Notes: generated from the sequence alone by a model not told the origin. DNA of 63,425 bases from Janthinobacterium sp. (GCA_003133225.1 PKWL01000150.1:1-63425), one strand, 5' to 3'; shown: positions 1-8,660, counted from the first letter of the stretch. Program-made: numbers and translations.

Positions 1-3
1 GTT

Positions 4-23
4 ACTTGTGTATAACCGAATGG
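4..23 (-). repeat. IS50/Tn5-like terminal repeat at window edge
   Basis: Read on the minus strand this gives CCATTCGGTTATACACAAGT. Its last 12 bases (TTATACACAAGT) equal the inner part of the Tn5/IS50 outside end, CTGACTCTTATACACAAGT (from memory). A sister end, CCATACGGTTATACACATCT, lies at 17381-17400 beside an IS4-family transposase remnant. The orientation puts the element body to the left, outside the window. Seen: the two related ends. Known: the Tn5 end sequence. Inferred: an IS4-family element stops here. Confidence 0.5.
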
Positions 24-346
24 GTCAAGCGCCGATCGGCGATGCATTACGAACGACAGCTCCGCAGCGTTAACGGCCATTCAAATCTGTCATCCTGGGG
101 CAACTTCCTTTTCCTCATCGTTAGAGTATACGTCGCGGCAGTGATAGTCCTTAAATTGTCATATTAGGCCGAGCGTTGGAACAATGACGCGCACTTGAGC
201 GCGATCAAGATGATTGATGTGCGCGGGGTAGGTTTTGTGCAAGATAAGTGAGGGTGTTCAGGGCGGGGACCCTCGAAGAGCTTGACTAGCAAGCCCTCCA
301 AGGGTGAGTCTCTCTAGTTTCCTACGACCGTTGAGACATTCCTATT
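24..346. other. non-coding stretch before the transposition module
   Basis: I see no convincing gene here. The stretch contains the left copy of a 24-bp inverted repeat (196-219) and probably the left end of the mobile module that follows. Confidence 0.5.
196..219 (+). repeat. left copy of a 24-bp inverted repeat
   Basis: The 24 bases starting TGAGCGCGATCAAGATG recur perfectly in inverted orientation at 7529-7552. The two copies flank the zinc-ribbon/transposase/ATPase module with its nested RIT element. A third, imperfect copy (33 of 35 bases, counting an 11-base extension to 230) is at 45715-45749. They may be ends of the module or a dispersed repeat. Confidence 0.6.
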
Positions 347-898
347 ATGTGCCAATCCGTTCTTCAGGATCCGGCGTTTTTTGCATTCCTGCTCTGCATC
401 GATCAAGATCACGCCACCACGGTTCGTTCACAGGGTTGCTCCTGCGGCGGCCCCCTTCATCAAGCCAACTATGAGCGCAAGCCGAGACTAGGCGGCAGGG
501 CGGAGGATACAACCCGTTTCAGCTTCTGCTGCGGCAATTGCCGCCGACGATGCACGCCTGAATCGGTGCGATTTCTGGGACGTCGCGTGTACTGGGGGGC
601 GGTGGTGGTGCTGGCCACTACGCTGTGTTCCGGCCTGAACCTTCGGCGTGGCCGACAGTTGTCGCAGCAACTCGGAGTGCCCGTTCGAACGATCCAGCGC
701 TGGCGCCAATGGTGGCTGGCCGGATTCACTTTGACGGCAGTCTGGCGCGACATTCGTGGCCGGTTTCTGCCGGCCGTAGCTGAGAGCTGTTTGCCTGGCG
801 CATTGCTAAGCCGCACTATGGCCAAAGATGAGCGCGGTGTGATGGCGACGATCATGCGCTGGCTCGCACCGTTAAGCACGGTCACTGAGGGCCGGTAA
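347..898 (+). CDS. Cys-rich zinc-ribbon/HTH protein of the transposition module (DUF6431-like)
   Basis: A 183-residue protein. The first half has paired cysteines (CSCGG near residue 33 and CCGNCRRRC near residue 61), which suggests a zinc ribbon. The second half (about residues 95-125) contains QQLGVPVRTIQRWRQWW, typical of a helix-turn-helix. I believe such proteins (DUF6431) accompany transposase plus ExeA-ATPase modules, and the transposase starts about 100 bp downstream on the same strand. The likely role is DNA binding or regulation of transposition. The role is inferred from context and the family name is from memory. Confidence 0.6.
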   Translation: MCQSVLQDPAFFAFLLCIDQDHATTVRSQGCSCGGPLHQANYERKPRLGGRAEDTTRFSFCCGNCRRRCTPESVRFLGRRVYWGAVVVLATTLCSGLNLRRGRQLSQQLGVPVRTIQRWRQWWLAGFTLTAVWRDIRGRFLPAVAESCLPGALLSRTMAKDERGVMATIMRWLAPLSTVTEGR

Positions 899-1830
899 AT
901 GCAGGGCAACGACACGCACAAGATGGTCCTGTCCGAGGGGGTTTCCACCGCATAGGCTAGTACGCATCGGGCGTTACGCCCCATTGTGCGAAAGACGATC
1001 ACGTCATGTCCGCTAAATATGATCCAAGTGCCCGGGATCGATGGGCCAGGCTGCGCCTGTTGATCATCGGCCAGCTAATGGCCGCCCCTCCTGCTCGGGG
1101 CGAATTGAAGCAACGCCTGACCGATTTGAGCCGGCAGATCTGGCGTCACCCGATTCACGGCCGCGATGTGCGTTTCGGTGTGTCCACACTAGAACGCTGG
1201 CTTGCTCTGGCCCGACGCAGCCCCGATCCCGCTGCGCTGCTCGCCACCGTCCTACGGGCTGATGCCGGTAGCGTACGCGCGATCAACGCCGAACAGGCGC
1301 AGGCGATCCGGGCACAGTATGCAGCGCACCCGAAGTGGAACGTCCAGCTGCATTACGACAACCTCAAACTCGCCGTGAAAGAAGGCGAGTTTCCATCCTA
1401 CTCATCAGTCATGCGGTTCTTCCGCGCCGAGGGGCTGTGGCGGGAACGCGAACCGGTGTCCGGTCCGCAGCGCGCAGCGGTTCCGGACGGCACGCGGGAA
1501 GTGCGCAGTTTCGAGGCGACCCATGTTGGCGCATTGTTTCACCTTGACGGGCATCAGGGTTCGCTGAAGGTTCTGAACCAGCATGGCGAATGGATCACGC
1601 CGATTGCGCTATGCGTGATCGATGATTGCTCGCGCCTGATCGCTCATCTTCAGTGGTATGCCCACGAGAACACGGAGTGCCTGGTGCATTGCGTCTCGCA
1701 AGCCCTGCAGCGCCGTGGATTACCCAGAACAATCTACAGCGATAACGGTTCAGCCATGATCTCTGGCGAATTTAGCGCCGGTCTGCACCACCTCGGCATC
1801 CTGGCGCTTACCACCCGCCCACGATCGGCC

Positions 1831-1864
1831 TGGATGTATGTGGCGCTCAAAAAGATGTGGCGTC
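1831..1864 (+). repeat. RIT left terminal inverted repeat
   Basis: Starts TGGATGTATGTGGCGC and matches the reverse complement of 5188-5221 at 32 of 34 positions. It contains two direct copies of ATGTGGCG, and an inverted copy (CGCCACAT) follows at about 1901, inside the element. Confidence 0.9.
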
Positions 1865-1916
1865 TGGCCCGCAGTGCTGAGCGTCTCGATCCGGTTTTGC
1901 GCCACATATCTTTCGG

Positions 1917-2939
1917 TTACAAATCGCGCAGGAATGCCATCAATTGCGGCTGTTCACGCCATCGCTTTTTCGGTTTCCCATCCATGGGCGGCGCACAGGT
2001 CGCCAACGCACGCGCCTTCGTCTCCAAGTCGGTTTCGGCATAAATATTGGTTGTGTCCAGAGATACATGACCGAGCCAGGCGCGGATCGTATTGATGTCG
2101 ACACCGGCGCGCAGAAGGTGCGTTCCTGCGGTGTGCCGGACCACATGCGGGCTTACTTTTTTCGACTTGATCGATGGTGCGGCGGCGGCGGCAGTTAGTG
2201 CATGGCGTTCGACGAGTGTATGGATACCGAAGCGCGTTATCGGTTGACCATTTCGGTTAATAAAGACTCGCTCGCTTGGTGGCCGTTGCGACGTGATTTG
2301 ATGCAACTGTTCGATCGTGATTGGCCACAATGGGCAAGCGCGCTGCTTGTTTCCCTTGCCGATGATCGTCACGCACCGCGCATGCCAGTCGATATTGGCG
2401 ATCCGCAGCGTCGCGGCTTCAGTCGCTCGCGCTCCCGAATTATAAAGAAAGAGCAGAAGCGCGTAGTCGCGACAACCTTGGGGCGTGCGTCGGTCGGGCG
2501 CCGCCAGCAGCGCGTCCATTTCCGGTTTGTCCAGATAGGTTATGCTTGCCCGTAAGGCTTTCTTGAATGGGATCAGGCGGATCTGCGAGCACCATTCAAG
2601 ATGCTCTGGGCTGTTCTCACCGATAAACTTGGCCAAGGCGTGCAAGCCGCCGAGGCGTTGGTTGCGAGTGGCCGTCGTACAGTGCCTGTCCTCTTCAAGG
2701 TGAAGAAGAAACTGGCGGACCAGTGATCCGGAAAGGTCCGTTATCGCGAGACGGTCAATGGGGTGCTTCAATTGCTTCGCCGCAAAAGGGAGAAGCTGCA
2801 CCAGCATGTCGCGGTAACTGGTTCGCGTGTTGGCTGATAAATTGCGCTCGCCGACGAGGTAGTCGAGCAGGAATCGGCGAACCCACGGTCCAAGCATGGC
2901 ATGGTCAGACATGATCGGCTCCCATTGCATAGCGTTCAA
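1917..2939 (-). CDS. tyrosine recombinase, third RIT gene (RitC-like)
   Basis: A 340-residue site-specific recombinase. Residues about 25-120 form the SAM-like N-terminal domain. The catalytic domain shows the first Arg in GARATEAA, then HVVRHTAGTHLL (His-x-x-Arg), WLGH, and the nucleophile Tyr in TTNIYAETD. All key residues are present. It is the last gene of the trio and overlaps the preceding one by 35 bases, so the three are likely co-translated. The protein acts on the RIT ends with its two partners. Which steps each recombinase performs is not known to me. Confidence 0.88.
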   Translation of the reverse strand: MNAMQWEPIMSDHAMLGPWVRRFLLDYLVGERNLSANTRTSYRDMLVQLLPFAAKQLKHPIDRLAITDLSGSLVRQFLLHLEEDRHCTTATRNQRLGGLHALAKFIGENSPEHLEWCSQIRLIPFKKALRASITYLDKPEMDALLAAPDRRTPQGCRDYALLLFLYNSGARATEAATLRIANIDWHARCVTIIGKGNKQRACPLWPITIEQLHQITSQRPPSERVFINRNGQPITRFGIHTLVERHALTAAAAAPSIKSKKVSPHVVRHTAGTHLLRAGVDINTIRAWLGHVSLDTTNIYAETDLETKARALATCAPPMDGKPKKRWREQPQLMAFLRDL

Positions 2940-3846
2940 ACCGCAAGCTTGCTTCCGTCAGTAGCTCCGGCGTCATCGTCAGATAGCGCTGAGTGGAAGA
3001 AAGATCGACGTGGCCGAGGTAAGTAGCCAGCCTTGGCAGCCTCTCCTGCAGGTCGACCCCGTTTCTGTACCACGCAACGAGTCTATGCACGGCGGCCGTG
3101 TGCCGAAGATCATGGAAGCGGGGCTGACGGCGGGGACCGCCATCACGTGCAATCAGCGCAATGACGAGGACGCGCCGAAATGCGTTGCGTGCGGCCGTCT
3201 GGGTGAGCTTTGATCCGTCCCGCTTGCAAAGGAACGGAGCATCGGCGCCATCGGCATAGGTCTCGTTTCGTTTGCCGACGTACTCCCGCATCACCCGGAG
3301 CAAGTCTGCCCCGATCGGGACCAGTCGGTGCTTAAAAAATTTCGTCTCATGCACTTCCAGGCAAGCTTGCGGCAGATCCACGTCGGCCATGGAGAAAGCT
3401 AGCGCCTCCCCAAGACGCAGGCCGGCCCCGTAGAGAAGGAGGATTAGTGTTCGAAAGACATCGGCATCGATCACCGACCGCTTCGTGCAAGCGGCCGGGA
3501 CGGCGTCGAGCATGCGCTTCAGTTCAGCCTGCGAATAAATGTATGGGACGAACATTGGTGCGACCGGTTTCGGAATACTGTGCGGTAACGGCACGATGCT
3601 GACCCAGCTTCGCGCCATGGCGAACTTGTACAGGCCCGACAGCACGTTGTGCTTCTTCGCCCAGTACTCAGTCACTGGCCCGCTCCCCTCGAGAAATACG
3701 TGTACGGCACTTGCCGTGACGGTCGCAAAGGGGATGTCACCGGTTTCCTTGCAGAAGGCTTTGAGGATGGCGCCTTCGGCCCTAAATAGCATGCCCAGTG
3801 CCCGCTTGTGGGAGATATAGGCAATGACAGCGGCCGAGGTCTTCAT
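2905..3846 (-). CDS. tyrosine recombinase, second RIT gene (RitB-like)
   Basis: A 313-residue recombinase starting MKTSAAVIAYISHKRALG, with an N-terminal core-binding domain (about 1-90) and a catalytic domain. Active-site residues are visible: Arg in GAGLRLGEAL, HDLRHTAAVHRL, YLGHVDLSS and the Tyr in TQRYLTMTP. Its ATG overlaps the stop of the upstream recombinase in an ATGA arrangement, and its 3' end overlaps the next gene. The length is typical for the middle gene of a RIT element. Confidence 0.88.
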   Translation of the reverse strand: MKTSAAVIAYISHKRALGMLFRAEGAILKAFCKETGDIPFATVTASAVHVFLEGSGPVTEYWAKKHNVLSGLYKFAMARSWVSIVPLPHSIPKPVAPMFVPYIYSQAELKRMLDAVPAACTKRSVIDADVFRTLILLLYGAGLRLGEALAFSMADVDLPQACLEVHETKFFKHRLVPIGADLLRVMREYVGKRNETYADGADAPFLCKRDGSKLTQTAARNAFRRVLVIALIARDGGPRRQPRFHDLRHTAAVHRLVAWYRNGVDLQERLPRLATYLGHVDLSSTQRYLTMTPELLTEASLRFERYAMGADHV

Positions 3847-5087
3847 AGCACACCTCCGAGATCGAGTTCGGCGACTTGGCGCAATCCGTTCATGTCCACC
3901 TTGGCGTAGAGCAGCGTCGAATTGGCGCTACGGTGTCCGAGATGATCCCCAATTTGCTTGAGGGTAAATCCCGAGTCGAGCAAGCGGCCGGCGCACGCAT
4001 GCCGAAGGCAATGCGCGCCGCGCGCCGGCAGGATGATGCCGAGGGCGGTAAGTCGCATCCGCACGACCGCCGAGATACTCGTGTCCGACAAGGGCCGCCA
4101 TGGCGCGGCAAGCGTCAGGAACAACGCCCGATGCGCGCAATGCGGCCGCACTTCGCGCAGATAGCGAAGAATCGCTTCCCCGGCCTCGATCACCAAGGGA
4201 TAGGATTGCTGGCACCTGCTTTTGGACCGCGTCACAAGTATCCGCTCATTGGTCCAATCGATATCGTCTAGGCACAGGGCGGCCACTTCGCCGCGCCGCA
4301 ATCCATAGATGGACAGTAGCACCATGATGGCGCGGTCTCGGATGTCAACGCGACGGTCACTCTCGGCACTGGCGAGCAGCCGTTGCACGTCTTCCCAGCG
4401 GGGTCCGCGTGGAATACCTTCCTGTGCATAGATTCTGGGTGAATTGATAGCGGGACGAATTGCGGGAAGACACCAATCCTGGGATTGCGCGTAGTAAAAA
4501 AAACTGCGCAAGCTGTTTGCCAGGGTAACCATCGATGTGCGCGTCCAGCCGTGGTGCCCACGGTCCACTATAAATTCGTCAACATCGGCGATGGTGACCG
4601 CGTGTAAAGAATCCCGGCCAGCTGGTAATTGCCTGAAGAAGCATTCCAACTGAATACGCCGCGTCGCAATCGTTGCTAGAGACAATCCGCGTTCGTCGCG
4701 GAGATACCGCGTGAAGGCATCAAGTTCGCTCGCAAAGCGGCACCCAGCCTTGGGAACACGTACGACGCAGCCGATGCTGCGCAACCATTCGGTCGTGATG
4801 TGGATGAACATCTGGCGGGACCATCGAAATCCATCCGACGATCCCATCCGCGGCTGGGATTGCATCCGGTGGTCTACGGAAAACTCAAGGCAGTGCAACG
4901 ACAATTCGCTGCCATCGACATGGATACCTGGCGCGACAGTCAGCAAAATCCACGCTATCTTACATAGCATTGCCTGGGAATAGCCTTGTCGCGCACAATC
5001 CTCAAGGAAGCGCTCGCAGGAACCAGAGTGCACTGCAGCCCGATAACGCGCAATGGTCTTGGGGTCTTTAAAAAGAATCTCGAACAT
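3843..5087 (-). CDS. tyrosine recombinase, first RIT gene (RitA-like)
   Basis: A recombinase of 414 residues if started at the ATG at 5087, which has GGAG six bases upstream. Two further in-frame starts upstream (ATG 5099, TTG 5117) lack a ribosome site. The N-terminal about 130 residues are specific to this family. A core-binding domain follows, then a catalytic domain with YGLRRGEVAAL, HCLRHACAGRLL, LGHRS and Tyr in STLLYAKVD. It is the first gene of the trio, 101 bases from the right inverted repeat, where its promoter must lie. Confidence 0.88.
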   Translation of the reverse strand: MFEILFKDPKTIARYRAAVHSGSCERFLEDCARQGYSQAMLCKIAWILLTVAPGIHVDGSELSLHCLEFSVDHRMQSQPRMGSSDGFRWSRQMFIHITTEWLRSIGCVVRVPKAGCRFASELDAFTRYLRDERGLSLATIATRRIQLECFFRQLPAGRDSLHAVTIADVDEFIVDRGHHGWTRTSMVTLANSLRSFFYYAQSQDWCLPAIRPAINSPRIYAQEGIPRGPRWEDVQRLLASAESDRRVDIRDRAIMVLLSIYGLRRGEVAALCLDDIDWTNERILVTRSKSRCQQSYPLVIEAGEAILRYLREVRPHCAHRALFLTLAAPWRPLSDTSISAVVRMRLTALGIILPARGAHCLRHACAGRLLDSGFTLKQIGDHLGHRSANSTLLYAKVDMNGLRQVAELDLGGVL

Positions 5088-5187
5088 GATCGTCTCCATG
5101 TAAACAGGGGTGGACAACCATCATGATCCAAAATTTATGTGGCGTAACGTCAAGCTAAATCGGCTGCCTGCAGGGCTTTGAAGGATG

Positions 5188-5221
5188 GACGCCACATATT
5201 TTTGGGCGCCACATACATCCA
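5188..5221 (-). repeat. RIT right terminal inverted repeat
   Basis: Reverse complement of 1831-1864 with two mismatches. As at the left end, ATGTGGCG occurs twice in the repeat, plus one oppositely oriented copy about 60 bases inside (near 5131), giving a mirrored three-site array. Confidence 0.9.
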
Positions 5222-5244
5222 GTTATGGGCTCAACCCCATAACT
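5221..5244. repeat. palindrome at the right RIT junction
   Basis: AGTTATGGG (5221-5229) is followed after six bases by its reverse complement CCCATAACT (5236-5244). It starts at the last base of the RIT repeat and runs into the transposase coding frame (HNW). It may be part of the recombination site. Confidence 0.7.
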
Positions 5245-5896
5245 GGATGAACGGGAAGCAGGAAACGCTATGGAACCGTGTGGAGGGTCGCCTCATGGCG
5301 ATGCTCGATGCGGTTCCCAATCTGACACTCAAGCAACTCAACCAAGCCTCATTCATCTGGGTCGAGCACGAATACCACCAAACCGCGCACCGGGAACTGA
5401 GCGGCGCCACGCCACTGCGGCGCTTCATTGACGGCCCCAGTGTACTGCGTGACTGCCCGGATTCCGAAACCTTGCGTCGACACTTTCGTATTGAGGTCAA
5501 GCGCACCCAACGCCGCAGCGACGGCACGGCGTCCCTGGACGGAATCCGCTTCGAAATTCCGCAAGCCTTCGGCCATCTGCGCCAACTGAGCCTGCGCTAC
5601 GCCCGCTGGGATCGCAGCTGTGCAGACATCGTGGATCCTCGCACCGGGGCCATCCAGGCCACGATCTATCCGCTGGACAAAACCAGCCATGCCGATGGAC
5701 GAAGGCGCCGGATCACCATGCCGACCGGGCTGTCGTCACGACCCGTGGCAACGCTCAAGGGCACCAACACGGTCGCCTCGCAAAGTGATTCGCAAGCCCC
5801 ATTGATGCGCCACTTGCAGGCGCAGTTTGCTGCCACAGGACTACCGCCTGCTTATATTGAACTTGACGAATCGCCTACCAACCCGGAGCACAAGAA

Positions 5897-6748
5897 ATGA
5901 ACCGCATCCTGTTGACCCAGTATGGTCTGAAGTGGAACCCCTTCAGCACCGAATTGCCCAGCGAGGCCCTGTATATATCGCCAAAGATCAGCGACTTCTT
6001 CTGGCGCATCGAAAACGTCCATGTGCGCGAAGGCGGCTTCGCCCTCATTTCTGGCGACCCCGGCACCGGCAAGAGCGTCGTGCTACGCGCGTTGGCCGAC
6101 CGCCTCGAGCGGCAGGCGGACCTCACCGTTGGAGTGCTCAATCATCCGCAAAGCAACCTGGGCGATTTCTATCGGGAGTTGGCTGAAATATTTGGCGTCT
6201 CGCTCAAGCCCAGCAACCACTGGGGTGGATTCAAGACATTGCGCGAACGTTGGGTCAGCCACCTCGAAGCGACTCGGGTACGCTGTTGCCTGCTGATCGA
6301 TGAGGCCCAGGAAATGAGTCCGAAGACCTTGCTGGAGTTGCGCTTGCTGGCATCGGCGCACTTTGACTCGCAACCCTTACTGGCTGTCGTATTGGCCGGC
6401 GACGGGCGCCTGACCAATGCCTTGGCGCGCGACGAACTACTGCCATTGGGCACCCGGATTCGGGTCCGTCTGGCTTTGGACTATTCCTCTTTAGATGAGC
6501 TGGGCGCCTGCCTGGAACATCTGCTGAACACCGCCGGCGCCCCGACCCTGATGAGCGCGCCGCTGAAACACACCTTGTGCGAGCGTGCTGGTGGCAACTA
6601 TCGTGTCATGACCAACATGGCGGCGCAACTTCTGGCGGTGGCGGCACAACGCCAACTCCCAACATTGGATGACAAACTGTACCTGGACGTGTTCGCTCCG
6701 CCCAGTTCCACCACAAATTCAACACGGCGCAACACCCGCGCTCGCTGA
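5897..6748 (+). CDS. AAA+ ATPase, ExeA/TniB-like transposition helper
   Basis: A 283-residue ATPase. The Walker A motif is GDPGTGKS (about residues 53-60), Walker B is CCLLIDEAQE (about 132-141), and sensor-type residues follow in LAVVLAGDGRL. The start overlaps the end of the transposase by four bases (ATGA), so the two are probably translationally coupled. In Mu, Tn7 and Tn552-like systems such ATPases choose target DNA and activate the transposase. Here the partner transposase is split by the RIT element. It ends with a basic tail rich in Arg and Thr. Confidence 0.85.
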   Translation: MNRILLTQYGLKWNPFSTELPSEALYISPKISDFFWRIENVHVREGGFALISGDPGTGKSVVLRALADRLERQADLTVGVLNHPQSNLGDFYRELAEIFGVSLKPSNHWGGFKTLRERWVSHLEATRVRCCLLIDEAQEMSPKTLLELRLLASAHFDSQPLLAVVLAGDGRLTNALARDELLPLGTRIRVRLALDYSSLDELGACLEHLLNTAGAPTLMSAPLKHTLCERAGGNYRVMTNMAAQLLAVAAQRQLPTLDDKLYLDVFAPPSSTTNSTRRNTRAR

Positions 6749-6760
6749 AGGAAACGAACC

Positions 6761-7006
6761 ATGATCAAGAAGAAAATAACCGTGACCCCGCGCCGCGCCA
6801 AGCGTCCCACTGTCATGCTCGAAATCGAGCTTCCGGCGCTATCCGACGAGGCCGCAGCTGCGGTCGCCGACGTGCTGGTTCAGTTGTATCACCGCTTCGA
6901 GGCCACCTACTACGCTCAGATCCTGAGTCATCACGCCGACATGGCATTCGCGATAAAAGTACCCGACTCCGGCCGTAACGATCAGGAGGAGCCTGATTTA
7001 TTCTGA
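6761..7006 (+). CDS. small acidic protein, last gene of the transposition module
   Basis: An 81-residue protein with a basic start (MIKKKITVTPRRAKRP) and a mostly helical, acidic body ending QEEPDLF. It has a ribosome site (AAGGAAACG) and lies 12 bases after the ATPase, so it is part of the same operon. No catalytic motif is visible. Function unknown. It is probably an accessory or regulatory protein of the element. Confidence 0.6.
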   Translation: MIKKKITVTPRRAKRPTVMLEIELPALSDEAAAAVADVLVQLYHRFEATYYAQILSHHADMAFAIKVPDSGRNDQEEPDLF

Positions 7007-7610
7007 ACACCAATAGCCCTCATTTCTAACTGCTTTCGTATTCCAGACTTGATTGGCTAATGAGTCTTAGCGCCGGGGCGATTTGAGCCGAGCGAAGGCG
7101 AGGTCGCCCGAAGGGCGTACCCCGGCATATCACGGGGCATGTAGGAGCGTTTTGCGGGGTCGTCCCCCGCAGCGACGATGCCCTCCGTCCACAGTCCCTC
7201 GAATCAACGCGATCTTAAGGGCTGTCATTCACTATCACCGAGCGGAAAAATTGACATTCACTTAGTCGGGACTTGCCAACCCATGGGCATGTCGCCCACG
7301 CATTGCCAAACTCAACCGGCAATACAGCGACGCAGGACCTGAGCAAAACTTCAGCAGTCCAAAGTGGAAGGCGGTGTCAAGGGCCCCGTGGAGCCGTCTT
7401 CATGTCCCGTTGGGGCGTAAATCAGTTGGCATTCACTCACTCACTCACATCATAATCATTTAATTTTTTATTTTAAATTTAAAATATCACAGCACCCGGC
7501 CGACCATCAATTATCGTGCAAATCAAGCCATCAATCATCTTGATCGCGCTCAGCACTGGCAGACCGATACTCGATTGATCAACGAGTTAAAGCACGGCAC
7601 TCAAAATTAC
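7007..7610. other. right flank of the transposition module, repeat-rich
   Basis: No gene recognised. Three direct copies of TGNCATTCACT occur at 7223, 7252 and 7427, and the right copy of the 24-bp inverted repeat lies at 7529-7552. The last 150 bases are AT-rich. This is likely the right end zone of the module. Confidence 0.5.
7529..7552 (-). repeat. right copy of a 24-bp inverted repeat
   Basis: Perfect reverse complement of 196-219. See the left copy. Confidence 0.6.
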
Positions 7611-8660
7611 TCCTGATTAGTTACTTACCTCAGACCCCCTTGCCACAACTACTGGATGCGCGTACAGTAGTTGTAAATAGCGAACTTAGCAAAGGGGATC
7701 GAGATGGCCATGAACAAGATTCAATTTCAGCGCGGCATGTCCTATGACGAATTTCATACACTTTACGGTACTGTGGAGCAATGTGAGGCCGCGTTGGTGA
7801 AATCGCGATGGCCCCAAGGCTTCTGCTGCCCGCGTTGTGAAGGTACGCGGGCTGCGCTGACGCACAACGGACGTCGCCTGTGGGAATGCTTGGGGTGTGG
7901 CTATCAATGTTCGTCGATTGCGGGAACGGTGTTTGAAGCGACCAAACTGCCTTTGACAAAGTGGTTCCTTGCCATGTTCTTGCTCACCCAAAGTAAGAAT
8001 TCTATTGCCGCCCTGGAGTTGATGCGCCAGTTGGGCGTGACTTACAAGACGGCGTGGGTGATGAAGCAAAAATTGCTCGAGGTGATGGCGCAGCGCGAGG
8101 CTCCGCGCCTCTTGACGGGGCGGGTGGAGGTCGATGACGCCTATTTGGGCGGGGAGCATGAAGGTAAAGCTGGGCGAGGTTCGGAGAACAAGGTGCCGTT
8201 TGTCGCTGCAGTACAAACAAATAGCCAAGGACATCCAATAGCCGTACGCCTGGATCGAGTCAAGTCCTTTAGCAAGGAGAGCATAGACGCGTGGTCCAAG
8301 ATCGCATTGGCGGCGTCAGCTACAGTTGTATCGGATGGGCTTTGGTGCTTCCAGGCGGTGACAGCGACCGTACAAGCGCATCAGCGCATCATTACTGGAT
8401 CGGGTCGCAAGGCAGCCAAGACACCGGAATCCCGTTGGGTTAATACTTTGCTGAGCAACCTAAAAACGGCGTTGAGTGGAACTTTTCACGCCTTTGATTT
8501 TAAAAAATATGGACAACGTTACCTGGCTGAATTTCAATATCGCTTCAACCGCCGCTTCGATCTGCGGGCAATGCTGCCCCGTCTCCTACGAGCGGCCGTT
8601 CTTACGAACCCTCAGCCTTCAACCAAATTGCGGTTCTCTGAGGTAGGTAACTAATCAGGA
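7611..8660 (+). mobile_element. IS1595-family insertion sequence, intact
   Basis: A 1050-bp element bounded by 23-bp inverted repeats (7611-7633 and 8638-8660, 22 of 23 matching) with one full-length transposase gene. No 8-bp target duplication is visible at the ends, so the flanks may have been rearranged. Confidence 0.88.
7704..8654 (+). CDS. IS1595-family transposase
   Basis: A 316-residue transposase. An N-terminal zinc ribbon (CCPRCEG near residue 34 and CLGCGYQC near residue 58) is followed by the ISXO2-like DDE domain with VEVDDAYLGGEHEGK (Asp near 134), VVSDGLWCF (Asp near 210) and the C-terminal NLKTALSGTFHAF region and YRFNRRFDL typical of the family. Its stop lies inside the right inverted repeat. 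A ribosome site (AAAGGGGATCGAG) precedes the ATG. It appears fully intact and could act on the defective relatives near 14.2-16.8 kb only if their ends are similar enough, which is doubtful because the repeats differ. Confidence 0.9.
   Translation: MAMNKIQFQRGMSYDEFHTLYGTVEQCEAALVKSRWPQGFCCPRCEGTRAALTHNGRRLWECLGCGYQCSSIAGTVFEATKLPLTKWFLAMFLLTQSKNSIAALELMRQLGVTYKTAWVMKQKLLEVMAQREAPRLLTGRVEVDDAYLGGEHEGKAGRGSENKVPFVAAVQTNSQGHPIAVRLDRVKSFSKESIDAWSKIALAASATVVSDGLWCFQAVTATVQAHQRIITGSGRKAAKTPESRWVNTLLSNLKTALSGTFHAFDFKKYGQRYLAEFQYRFNRRFDLRAMLPRLLRAAVLTNPQPSTKLRFSEVGN

Larger units (their letters stand above)
1831..5221 (-). mobile_element. RIT element (recombinase in trio), complete
   Basis: Three tyrosine recombinase genes on the minus strand overlap head to tail (3843-3846 and 2905-2939) and fill a 3391-bp segment. 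The segment is bounded by 34-bp inverted repeats with two mismatches (1831-1864 and 5188-5221). This gene order, the overlaps and the terminal repeats define RIT elements. All three recombinases appear intact. The host sequence is the DDE transposase gene on both sides, so the insertion is visible directly. A few bases on either side do not fit the transposase frame, so the exact ends and any target duplication remain uncertain. Confidence 0.9.
1006..5900 (+). pseudogene. DDE (rve) transposase, split by the RIT element
   Basis: The 5' part (1006-1830) encodes the N-terminal DNA-binding region and the first half of the RNase H-like fold, with Asp in LFHLDGHQ and Asp in IYSDNGSAM. The coding frame resumes after the RIT element at about 5238 with HNWMNGKQETLWNR, which supplies the catalytic Glu, and continues through a C-terminal beta-barrel-like domain to 5900. 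The insertion therefore separates the D-D from the E of the active site. Apart from the insertion I see no frameshift. The gene overlaps the ATPase start by 4 bases. It resembles IS481/Mu-type integrase-core transposases that work with an AAA+ helper. Confidence 0.8.
347..7006 (+). mobile_element. transposition module: zinc-ribbon protein, DDE transposase, AAA+ ATPase, small protein
   Basis: Four collinear genes form the coding part of a transposon of the general TniA/TniB (Tn552/Tn7-like) logic: an rve-type transposase followed, with a 4-bp overlap, by an ExeA-like AAA+ ATPase. A Cys-rich HTH-like protein precedes them and an 81-residue protein follows. The transposase gene is split by a RIT element, so the module should no longer move by itself. 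Exact ends were not determined. The 24-bp inverted repeats at 196 and 7529 are candidates. Confidence 0.7.

Noticed and set aside
7611..8660. 8-bp target duplication for the intact IS1595 copy
   Set aside because: The flanking 8-mers (AAAATTAC and ATTTTTTT) do not match, so no duplication is claimed.
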